Source of the DNA: Dysgonamonadaceae bacterium
GTDB lineage: Bacteria; Bacteroidota; Bacteroidia; Bacteroidales; Azobacteroidaceae
Assembly (NCBI GenBank): GCA_031258895.1
Contig: JAIRMF010000114.1
Location: 1-12,872, forward strand
Length of the DNA: 12,872 nucleotides
Direction: 5' to 3'
Shown here: positions 6,872-12,872 of the stretch, in pieces
Layout of the letters: each line of letters begins with the position of its first letter
Position numbering within the stretch: the stretch's first letter is position 1
Translations under genes and position numbers: made by a program
The notes under the pieces: model-generated
Database searches by the model: none
The model's input: only the letters and a program-made list of their open reading frames with translations
What the model was told of the DNA's origin: nothing

Positions 6872-7516
6872 GTGGATAACAACGAATTAATAACTGCAAA
6901 TAAAAATCAGACAACCAGCGAAACCGATACTTTCACCGCAGAACGGTACCGGTTATTTTATCGTCACGCAAGTCAATCCGGTAAAAATATTAACAAAATC
7001 CTGGATTTTGGCTGCAATACCGGAAGGGGGGGTTGCATTTTAAGACAGGAAAACAGTGACATATATCTTATAGGTGCTGATATTGTTCAAGAACGATTAC
7101 GAGAAATTCCGAATAATATATACGACCGGATTATAGATTTATCTACAAACGGGTTAGATGATGTGGATAACGTAGATGCGATTCTCTCCGGTGAAGTTGT
7201 TGAGCATATACCTTTTTTGCAATTCATCGACTATATGAAATCTTTTAGCCGGATACTCAACAAGGGAGGGCTTATCCTATTGACGACTCCAAATCCGGAT
7301 TCTTTCCTTGTCAAAATGGGACGAAATTCGGTGCTGACCGACGCTTCCCATGTGAATATAATGGACAGGGATTTCCTCAAAACGATCTTACTAAAAACCG
7401 GATTCGAAGACATTGAAATATATGGAAGCGGCAAAGCTACGCGGATATTCGGAGAACGATTCCCCATGTTTAACATTTATGGCAGTTATCTTATCGTCGC
7501 AAAAAACAGGATGTAG
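6872..7516 (+). CDS. Class I SAM-dependent methyltransferase inside the nuo operon
   Basis: A 214-residue Rossmann-fold methyltransferase. Motif I is LDFGCNTGRGG (44-54), the acidic residue ending strand 2 is Asp70 in IGADIVQ, the strand 4 region is ILSGEVVEHIP (104-114), and LNKGGLILLTTPNPDSF (129-145) is the typical post-motif III segment of the Methyltransf_11/23 type. There is no membrane span. The start is GTG 6872; a TAA at 6851 in the same frame blocks an earlier one, and no ATG or clear Shine-Dalgarno is available. The gaps to nuoCD (53 bases) and nuoH (55 bases) are longer than elsewhere in the operon and contain no promoter I can see. The interior is AT-richer (30-43% G+C in lines counted) than nuoCD, which suggests insertion. 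The substrate is unknown. Glycan, quinone or protein methylation are all possible. Confidence 0.85.
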   Translation: MDNNELITANKNQTTSETDTFTAERYRLFYRHASQSGKNINKILDFGCNTGRGGCILRQENSDIYLIGADIVQERLREIPNNIYDRIIDLSTNGLDDVDNVDAILSGEVVEHIPFLQFIDYMKSFSRILNKGGLILLTTPNPDSFLVKMGRNSVLTDASHVNIMDRDFLKTILLKTGFEDIEIYGSGKATRIFGERFPMFNIYGSYLIVAKNRM

Positions 7517-7571
7517 TGGATTTAATTCACGAAAAATATAAGAATGAACCATTCAAACAACTGAACAAAAT

Positions 7572-8642
7572 ATGTTTCACTTTAAACAACTTACCGACTG
7601 GATAGACGCTATGCTCCACACTTACCTCAGTGAAGGATGGGCACTGTTCGTGGAATTTGTCATCGTTGGCGTCGCCATGCTCACGGTTTATGCGGTACTC
7701 GCTCTACTGCTCATCTGGGCGGAACGCAAGGTTTGCGCATTCTTCCAGTGCAGACTCGGGCCGACCCGCGTAGGGCCTTTCGGGATGTTTCAATCGGTTG
7801 CCGACATGATTAAAATTCTTTTGAAGGAAATTATCATCCTCAATCATGTCGACCACCGGCTGTTCCGCCTTGCGGGATTCCTTGTAATTATCGCCTCGCT
7901 CTGTACGTTCGGCGCCATTCCTTTCGACAAGGGGCTACACGCTATTGATTTCAATATCGGCGTCTTCTATCTGCTTGCCGTCTCCTCACTCGGTGTGGTA
8001 GGTATTCTCTTGGCCGGATGGTCATCAAACAGCAAATATACCATGATAGGCGCAATGCGTTCAGGCGCACAGCTCATCAGTTATGAGCTTTCGTGCGGAC
8101 TGTCGCTGATGACCATTGTCATTCTTTCGGGCACAATGCAGTTATCACAAATTGTCGAAATGCAGTCCACAGGCTGGTTCATTTTTAAGGGGGGTATTCC
8201 GGCTCTGATTGCCTTTGTCGTGTATTTGATTGCGGGACATGCCGAAACCAACCGCGGGCCTTTCGATCTACCGGAATCCGAATCGGAACTGACGGCAGGT
8301 TATCATACCGAATATTCAGGTATCCAATTTGGATTTTTCTACCTGGCGGAATATCTCAATATGTTCATCATTGCGGCAATTGCATCGACGATGTTTCTCG
8401 GAGGCTGGATGCCATTGCACGTTTCGGGTTGGGACGGATTCAACCAAGTGATGGATAGTATACCACCTGTAATATGGTTTTTCGGCAAAACTTTCTGCTG
8501 TGTTTTCCTTGCGCTTTGGGTGCGATGGTCTTTCCCGCGTTTACGCATAGACCAGCTACTGAAACTCGAATGGAAAATCCTGATGCCGATCAGTTTCTTA
8601 AATATTGTGCTGATGGCTATCTGGGTACTGTTGTTAAATTGA
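7572..8642 (+). CDS. nuoH: NADH-quinone oxidoreductase subunit H
   Basis: A 356-residue membrane subunit that, with the NuoA, NuoB and NuoD surfaces, forms the quinone tunnel and links quinone reduction to the proton path. About eight hydrophobic spans are present. Conserved loops are ERKVCAFFQCRLGPTRVGP (51-69) with GMFQSVADMIKILLKE (71-86), and the acidic loop AETNRGPFDLPESESEL (224-240) followed by AGYHTEYSG. The form AETNRGPFD replaces the commoner AEINRTPFD. The start is ATG 7572; ATG 7611 is an alternative, but the extra residues form an amphipathic helix usual for the family. No Shine-Dalgarno is seen. It follows the methyltransferase by 55 bases and precedes nuoI by 24. Confidence 0.95.
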   Translation: MFHFKQLTDWIDAMLHTYLSEGWALFVEFVIVGVAMLTVYAVLALLLIWAERKVCAFFQCRLGPTRVGPFGMFQSVADMIKILLKEIIILNHVDHRLFRLAGFLVIIASLCTFGAIPFDKGLHAIDFNIGVFYLLAVSSLGVVGILLAGWSSNSKYTMIGAMRSGAQLISYELSCGLSLMTIVILSGTMQLSQIVEMQSTGWFIFKGGIPALIAFVVYLIAGHAETNRGPFDLPESESELTAGYHTEYSGIQFGFFYLAEYLNMFIIAAIASTMFLGGWMPLHVSGWDGFNQVMDSIPPVIWFFGKTFCCVFLALWVRWSFPRLRIDQLLKLEWKILMPISFLNIVLMAIWVLLLN

Positions 8643-8666
8643 GAACAATAAACGGAGTGAAATAAT

Positions 8667-9152
8667 ATGGATTATATAAGAGATTTTTTACTCGGTATAT
8701 GGCGTCTGATGCAGGGGATGTATGTTTCGCTGCTGAACTTACTGCGCAGGAAAGTTACGGAGCAATATCCCGAAAATAGAGGTAAGGTGTTTCCTTATGA
8801 GCGTATGCGTGGATGTCTTGTGATGCCGCACAACGAACATAACCAACATCGCTGTACGGCTTGCGGGATATGCGAAATGAATTGTCCGAACGGTACGATT
8901 CAAGTGATTTCCAAAAAGGAAGTTGACGAGGTTACCGGCAAGGAAAAGCGGGCGCTCGACCGTTATTTTTACGACATTGGGAGTTGCACGTTTTGTTCTC
9001 TTTGTACTGTCTCCTGTCCACAGGATGCGATAGAATGGAGCAACGATTTTGAACATGCCTTGTTTACGAGAGAGAGACTTGTGTATCGTCTGAATCGCGA
9101 GGGTTCGTCGTTGGCAAAGAAAGAAAGAACGGCAAAAGCCGAAACAGTGTAA
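8667..9152 (+). CDS. nuoI: NADH-quinone oxidoreductase subunit I (two 4Fe-4S clusters)
   Basis: A 161-residue ferredoxin-like subunit of the hydrophilic arm that passes electrons to N2 in NuoB. Two complete C-x2-C-x2-C-x3-C motifs are present: Cys63, 66, 69 and 73 in CTACGICEMNCP, and Cys107, 110, 113 and 117 in CTFCSLCTVSCP, giving clusters N6a and N6b. An amphipathic N-terminal helix (2-28) would lie on the membrane. The C-terminus is a lysine-rich tail. GGAG at 8654-8657 precedes ATG 8667. In a complex without NuoEFG these are likely to be the outermost clusters in the chain, making NuoI a candidate docking face for an outside electron donor. The gene after it is not nuoJ but an SDR oxidoreductase. 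Confidence 0.95.
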   Translation: MDYIRDFLLGIWRLMQGMYVSLLNLLRRKVTEQYPENRGKVFPYERMRGCLVMPHNEHNQHRCTACGICEMNCPNGTIQVISKKEVDEVTGKEKRALDRYFYDIGSCTFCSLCTVSCPQDAIEWSNDFEHALFTRERLVYRLNREGSSLAKKERTAKAETV

Positions 9153-9177
9153 AAAGGCAGGTAGACTAAAGGTAAAT

Positions 9178-9185
9178 AAAGGAGG
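9178..9185 (+). promoter_or_regulatory. Shine-Dalgarno sequence for the SDR gene
   Basis: AAAGGAGG lies 8 bases before ATG 9194. An out-of-frame ATG at 9187 lies closer but would stop after four codons, so 9194 is the start. Confidence 0.6.
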
Positions 9186-9193
9186 AATGCTAT

Positions 9194-9946
9194 ATGGAAA
9201 TTAATTTAACAGCGGAACAGTCGGGAATTGTGAAACGAGCGATAGTGATAGGTGCGACTTCGGGGATAGGCAGGGGGCTTGCTGAGATTCTCGTTAAGAA
9301 TGGCTACATGGTAGGCATTACGGGCCGCAGGACGGAACGGTTGGAAGAATTCAAATCTCAATATCCGGAAGCTTGTTTTATTAAGACGTTTGACATTCGC
9401 GAAACGGATGTTATTGCCGGTCGATTAGAAGAACTGATAACCGAGCTTGGAGGCTTGGATTTGTTGGTTATAAGTTCAGGGACAGGTGATTTTAGCGCCA
9501 ATCTGGAGTTCAAGATTGAGAAAAATACTATTGACACTAATGTTTCCGGATTTACCTGTGTTGCGGACTATGTTTTTTCTTATTTTGAGAAGCAACATGC
9601 GGGACATTTGGTTGCGATCACTTCTGTGGCGGGTATTCGCGGCGGCCGTTTTGCTCCGTCATACAATGCAACGAAAGCTTACCAGATCAATTATCTGGAA
9701 GGGCTACGTCAACGTGCCAAACATCTTAAGACGCCGATTTACGTTACCGACATTCGCCCTGGGTTTGTAGATACGGCAATGGCAAAGGGGGAAGGTTTAT
9801 TTTGGATTTCATCCGTAGAGAAGGCTGCCGGACAGATTTTTCGGGCGATAATTTCAAGGAGGGCGGTTGCCTATATTACGAAGCGTTGGTCGATAATAGG
9901 TTTTGTATTAAGGTTGCTACCGAGATTCATTTACGACAAAATGTAA
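9194..9946 (+). CDS. Short-chain dehydrogenase/reductase inside the nuo operon
   Basis: A 250-residue classical SDR. It has the cofactor loop GATSGIG (20-26), TGRR (43-46) whose arginines after strand 2 favour NADPH, Asp67 in FDIRE, a variant SSGTG (94-98) in place of the usual NAG motif, Asn116 in DTNVSG, Ser144 in AITSVAG, catalytic Tyr157 and Lys161 in YNATK, and RPGFVDT (188-194). All four tetrad residues are present, so it should be an active NAD(P)H-dependent carbonyl or alcohol oxidoreductase. The C-terminal 20 residues (RWSIIGFVLRLLPRF) are hydrophobic and basic and could touch the membrane. It lies 41 bases after nuoI and 22 before nuoJ with no promoter, so it is cotranscribed. Its G/T-rich composition matches its neighbours, so the insertion is not recent. 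The substrate is unknown. Confidence 0.88.
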   Translation: MEINLTAEQSGIVKRAIVIGATSGIGRGLAEILVKNGYMVGITGRRTERLEEFKSQYPEACFIKTFDIRETDVIAGRLEELITELGGLDLLVISSGTGDFSANLEFKIEKNTIDTNVSGFTCVADYVFSYFEKQHAGHLVAITSVAGIRGGRFAPSYNATKAYQINYLEGLRQRAKHLKTPIYVTDIRPGFVDTAMAKGEGLFWISSVEKAAGQIFRAIISRRAVAYITKRWSIIGFVLRLLPRFIYDKM

Positions 9947-9968
9947 TAATACCAATAAATAAGAAATA

Positions 9969-10490
9969 ATGAGTCCATTAATCAATTTAGTTATTTTCAT
10001 CTGTTTGGGCGTTGCCATGTTGGTATTGTCGGTTATGGCGATAGCGACTAAGAGTTTGTTGCGTTCGGCCACTTATTTGCTTTTGATTTTACTTTGCACG
10101 GCGGGTTTTTATCTTTTTCTGAACTATCATTTTCTTGCCGCGGTACAGGTTTCTGTTTATGCGGGCGGTGTTGTTATACTGTTTGTTTTCGCAATTTTTC
10201 TCACGACTAAGAAGGACGAATCGATGGTCAGGCACGACGTTTTACGCTATGCTTACGGAGCGGCGGGTATTTTGTCGGGCATTGCGCTCACGGCGTTTAT
10301 TGTTTTGAAGCGCGAGTATTTATATTCCGACAACAGGTCGATGCTTGGCGATGCGGAGATACCTATGCAGCAGATTGGGGAAGCGCTTATGGGTACCGGG
10401 AAGTATCAGTATTTACTGCCGTTTGAGGTTTTGAGTGTTTTGCTTCTTGCCTGTATTATCGGCGGATTGATAATTGCTAAAAAGAGATAA
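9969..10490 (+). CDS. nuoJ: NADH-quinone oxidoreductase subunit J
   Basis: A 173-residue membrane subunit with five hydrophobic spans, the last ending in IAKKR. The span 3 motif VQVSVYAGGVVILFVFAIFL (about 59-78) corresponds to the conserved segment containing a pi-bulge in known complexes, which moves during quinone turnover. A polar loop (about 112-145) joins spans 4 and 5. Length is normal. There is no clear Shine-Dalgarno before ATG 9969. It follows the SDR by 22 bases and precedes nuoK by 4. Confidence 0.93.
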   Translation: MSPLINLVIFICLGVAMLVLSVMAIATKSLLRSATYLLLILLCTAGFYLFLNYHFLAAVQVSVYAGGVVILFVFAIFLTTKKDESMVRHDVLRYAYGAAGILSGIALTAFIVLKREYLYSDNRSMLGDAEIPMQQIGEALMGTGKYQYLLPFEVLSVLLLACIIGGLIIAKKR

Positions 10491-10494
10491 CATC

Positions 10495-10803
10495 ATGATA
10501 AGGATAGAATATTATTTAGTCATCAGCACTTTGATGTTTTTCATTGGGATATTCGGATTCATCACGCGAAAGAACATGATTGCCATACTTATTTCGCTTG
10601 AGCTTGTACTTAATGCTGTTGAGATCAACTTTGCGGTCTTCAACCGTTATCTTTATCCGGATCGGATGGAGGGCATGTTTTTCACTCTTTTCGGCATTGC
10701 GATAACGGCTGCGGAGACTGCTGTCGCCTTGGCGATTATCATCGGTGCGTATCGCAGGATTGGTAATATCGACGTCAATAACTTAGCTAAAATGAAAGGT
10801 TAA
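10495..10803 (+). CDS. nuoK: NADH-quinone oxidoreductase subunit K
   Basis: A 102-residue subunit with three membrane spans, related to MrpC. The two buried glutamates used in proton transfer are present: Glu36 in ISLELVLNAVEINF and Glu74 in TAAETAVALAI, matching Glu36 and Glu72 of E. coli NuoK. ATG 10495 gives the family's normal length. The frame extends back to 10474 inside nuoJ, but that start would add seven residues not usual in the family. It starts 4 bases after nuoJ stops. Confidence 0.95.
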   Translation: MIRIEYYLVISTLMFFIGIFGFITRKNMIAILISLELVLNAVEINFAVFNRYLYPDRMEGMFFTLFGIAITAAETAVALAIIIGAYRRIGNIDVNNLAKMKG

Positions 10804-10814
10804 AACAGGATTTT

Positions 10815-12731
10815 ATGGAATACAGTTTATTAATATTAGTGACGCCGTTTCTGCTTTTTCTTTTTATCGGATTGGCGGGGGGACGGTTGAAGCCGCGAGC
10901 GTCGGGCATTATCGGGACGTTGGGTATGGCTTTTTGTACTGTTGTTTCTTATGTTGTTGCCGCTCGGTATTTTTTCGGTGGGATTGGTAAGACGGGAGAT
11001 GTTTGGACGCCTGTTTTGCCGTTCAATTTTGAGTGGTTACGGTTTTCCGAGAGGTTGCACATTGATTTGGGCATTTTTCTTGATCCGATTTCCGTGATGA
11101 TGCTTGTAGTGATCACTACGGTATCGTTGATGGTACATCTTTACAGTCTTGGGTATATGAAGGGGGAATCGGGGTTTCAGCGTTATTATGCTTTGTTGTC
11201 GTTGTTCAGTTTTTCGATGCTTGGGTTGGTCGTTGCGACGAATATTTTCCAGATGTACATTTTCTGGGAGCTTGTCGGTGTGAGCAGTTATTCTCTGATT
11301 GGGTTTTATTATCAGCGTCCTTCGGCTGTGTCGGCGTCTAAGAAGGCGTTTATTGTCACGCGTTTTGCCGATCTTGGTTTTCTTGTCGGGATATTGATTC
11401 TTTCGTATTACACGGGGACGTTTGATTTTTCGCTTCTCACGACCAACGATGCCGAGCTTGTCACGACCTCGCTTGCCGGCGGGACGTTTCTCGGGCTGTC
11501 TCTTGCGACTTGGGCTTTGTCATTGATTTTCGTGGGCGGTGCGGGCAAATCGGCGATGTTTCCGTTGCATATTTGGTTACCGGATGCGATGGAGGGGCCG
11601 ACGCCTGTTTCTGCGCTTATTCACGCCGCTACGATGGTTGTTGCGGGGGTATTTCTTGTCGCGAGGTTGTTTCCCGTTTATGTTTTTGCCGCACCGGTTG
11701 TTCTGGACATGATTGCTTTTATCGGCGCTTTCACGGCTTTGTTTGCCGCGGTTATTGCGGTCACGCAGACGGATATTAAGCGGGTATTGGCGTTTTCGAC
11801 TATTTCACAGATTGCGTATATGATGGCGGCGTTGGGCATTTCGAAATATGGCGGCCATGACGGGCTTGGTTATATGGCCTCGATGTTTCATCTTTTCACG
11901 CATGCATTTTTTAAAGCTTTGCTGTTTCTTGGCGCGGGGTCGGTGATTCATGCCGTCCACAGCAACGAGTTGAGCGCTATGGGGGGGCTGCATCGTTACA
12001 TGAAGGTCACGAGTTGGACGTTTCTTATTGCTTGTCTTGCTATATCCGGTATTCCGCCGTTTTCGGGTTTTTTCAGCAAGGACGAGATTTTGGCGGCTGC
12101 GTTTCACGGCCATCCTGTGATTTTCTGGACTCTTTTGGTTGTTGCGGGCTTGACTGCTTTTTACATGTTTCGTCTTTACTTTGGTATTTTCCGGAACGGG
12201 GAACGCGAGTATGTTGGGGGTCACAAGCCGAAGGAATCGCCGGTTGTGATGCTTTTGCCGTTAATTTTCCTGGCTGTGTTGTCGGTCTTTTCGGGATTTA
12301 TTCCGTTTGCGGATTATGTCAGCAGCGACAACAGGGGTTTTGGGATTCACATTGATTTGCCGGTTGCTTTGATGAGCGTTTTGGTTGCCGTTATCGGGAT
12401 TGGCGTGGCGTACGTTATGTATTTTAGGAGGAGTGTTTATCCTTCCGTATTTGCAGGGAGGGCGGGCATTTTTTATCGTCTTGCGTTGAGGAAGTTTTTG
12501 ATGGACGAAGTTTGGCTGTGGGTTACCCGGACGGTTATTTTTCGTTTCATTTGCGATCCTGTAAGGTGGTTTGATCGCAAGATAGTTGACGGCGCTATGG
12601 ACGGTATCGCGTGGACTGTTGAGAAGGTATCGTTGTCTATTCGCGGTTTTCAGTCCGGTCGTGTTCAGTTTTATGCTTGGACGTTTGTTGTTGGGGCGAT
12701 ACTTATTACTGTTTTGTCGTTAATTTTCTAA
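10815..12731 (+). CDS. nuoL: NADH-quinone oxidoreductase subunit L
   Basis: A 638-residue antiporter-like proton-pumping subunit at the far end of the membrane arm. Key residues are visible: Glu152 in FWELVGVSSYSLIG, Lys245 in GGAGKSAMFPLHIWLPDAMEG, Lys367 in HAFFKALLFL, and Lys422-Asp423 in GFFSKDEIL, matching Glu144, Lys229, Lys342 and Lys399-Asp400 of E. coli. The region after about residue 490 holds the long lateral helix and a last membrane span. Length agrees with full NuoL. AGGA at 10807-10810 lies 4 bases before the ATG, and nuoK ends 11 bases upstream. Codons are markedly G/T-rich (line 12361-12420: 22 G, 9 C, 23 T, 6 A). It is the last nuo gene in the window. Confidence 0.96.
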   Translation: MEYSLLILVTPFLLFLFIGLAGGRLKPRASGIIGTLGMAFCTVVSYVVAARYFFGGIGKTGDVWTPVLPFNFEWLRFSERLHIDLGIFLDPISVMMLVVITTVSLMVHLYSLGYMKGESGFQRYYALLSLFSFSMLGLVVATNIFQMYIFWELVGVSSYSLIGFYYQRPSAVSASKKAFIVTRFADLGFLVGILILSYYTGTFDFSLLTTNDAELVTTSLAGGTFLGLSLATWALSLIFVGGAGKSAMFPLHIWLPDAMEGPTPVSALIHAATMVVAGVFLVARLFPVYVFAAPVVLDMIAFIGAFTALFAAVIAVTQTDIKRVLAFSTISQIAYMMAALGISKYGGHDGLGYMASMFHLFTHAFFKALLFLGAGSVIHAVHSNELSAMGGLHRYMKVTSWTFLIACLAISGIPPFSGFFSKDEILAAAFHGHPVIFWTLLVVAGLTAFYMFRLYFGIFRNGEREYVGGHKPKESPVVMLLPLIFLAVLSVFSGFIPFADYVSSDNRGFGIHIDLPVALMSVLVAVIGIGVAYVMYFRRSVYPSVFAGRAGIFYRLALRKFLMDEVWLWVTRTVIFRFICDPVRWFDRKIVDGAMDGIAWTVEKVSLSIRGFQSGRVQFYAWTFVVGAILITVLSLIF

Positions 12732-12766
12732 GGATTTTTCTTTTGGCGGGCGGAATTTTTGGGAAA

Positions 12767-12783
12767 TTGAAAGTTTTTTTCAA
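12767..12783 (+). other. AT-rich inverted repeat after nuoL
   Basis: TTGAAA and TTTCAA flank GTTTT, a perfect 6-base stem with a 5-base loop, 35 bases after the nuoL stop. It lacks the GC-rich stem of a standard intrinsic terminator, although the loop and right arm give a T7 run. It could be a weak terminator or an operator for the following promoter. Confidence 0.3.
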
Positions 12784-12789
12784 AAACGC

Positions 12790-12819
12790 TTGCCGTTTAA
12801 AAAACATTGTTTACCTTTG
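12790..12819 (+). promoter_or_regulatory. Strong Bacteroidetes-type promoter after nuoL
   Basis: TTG (12790-12792), 19 bases, then TACCTTTG (12812-12819), followed by CACCC. Both boxes and the spacing match the phylum consensus. The next ATG (12828) is only 8 bases past the box, so the mRNA would be nearly leaderless, as predicted for the glycosyltransferase gene at 1370. Confidence 0.7.
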
Positions 12820-12827
12820 CACCCGTT

Positions 12828-12872
12828 ATGACGATGACAGCTGCACATACCGACATAAATTTATCTCTGAAT
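12828..12872 (+). CDS. Start of an unidentified gene (3' end cut by window)
   Basis: Fifteen codons are open to the window end: MTMTAAHTDINLSLN. The peptide is polar and does not resemble the hydrophobic start of NuoM. It has its own promoter, so it begins a new transcription unit. Too little is present to assign a family; a second in-frame ATG at 12834 is an alternative start. Confidence 0.5.
   Translation, partial: MTMTAAHTDINLSLN

Noticed and set aside
11805..12224. Long antisense reading frames, for example 139 codons opposite nuoL
   Set aside because: nuoL is a full conserved gene, and the antisense product is a basic, low-complexity translation with no recognisable motif or start signal.

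Overview
The window looks like chromosomal DNA from a member of the Bacteroidetes, most likely Bacteroidales. Four probable promoters carry the phylum's -7 element TAnnTTTG, three of them with a TTG about 19-20 bases upstream. NuoC and NuoD are fused, and the complex I operon has no nuoE, nuoF or nuoG between nuoCD and nuoH. I cannot name the species.

Left edge (1-1369): an accessory patch. It holds a possible C-terminal tail of a gene cut by the window, an AT-rich gene for a small putative lipoprotein (123-545), a decayed IS5-type transposase lacking its N-terminus and carrying a frameshift (550-1175), and a GC-rich hairpin/direct-repeat element (1215-1266).

Middle (1370-4035): a GT4-type glycosyltransferase on the + strand has its own promoter. 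It converges, with a 13-base overlap, on a minus-strand pair: proC (proline synthesis) followed after 3 bases by a Kdo/WaaP-type small kinase. The glycosyltransferase and kinase suggest envelope glycan or lipopolysaccharide work.

Right (4171-12731): from a divergent promoter region, a long + strand complex I (NADH:quinone oxidoreductase-like) operon runs nuoA-nuoB-nuoCD-[methyltransferase]-nuoH-nuoI-[SDR oxidoreductase]-nuoJ-nuoK-nuoL. The subunits keep their key residues: NuoB N2-cluster cysteines, NuoD quinone-site His/Tyr, two 4Fe-4S motifs in NuoI, and the Glu/Lys residues of NuoK and NuoL. The NADH-oxidising module NuoEFG is missing, so the electron donor is probably not NADH bound in the usual way. 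Two non-nuo genes sit inside the operon: a GTG-start, AT-richer class I methyltransferase in the slot where nuoEFG lies in E. coli, and a classical SDR between nuoI and nuoJ. After nuoL the operon appears to stop. A 96-base gap with a strong promoter leads to an unidentified gene cut by the window end, so nuoM and nuoN must lie further on or elsewhere.

Base composition changes polarity across the window. The + strand is C/A-rich on the left whichever strand is coding, balanced within nuoCD, and strongly G/T-rich by nuoL. The operon therefore crosses a strand-skew inversion with the polarity expected at a replication origin. The most interesting points are this inversion, the methyltransferase and SDR embedded in an EFG-less complex I operon, and a possible coupled mini-ORF at the nuoA start.
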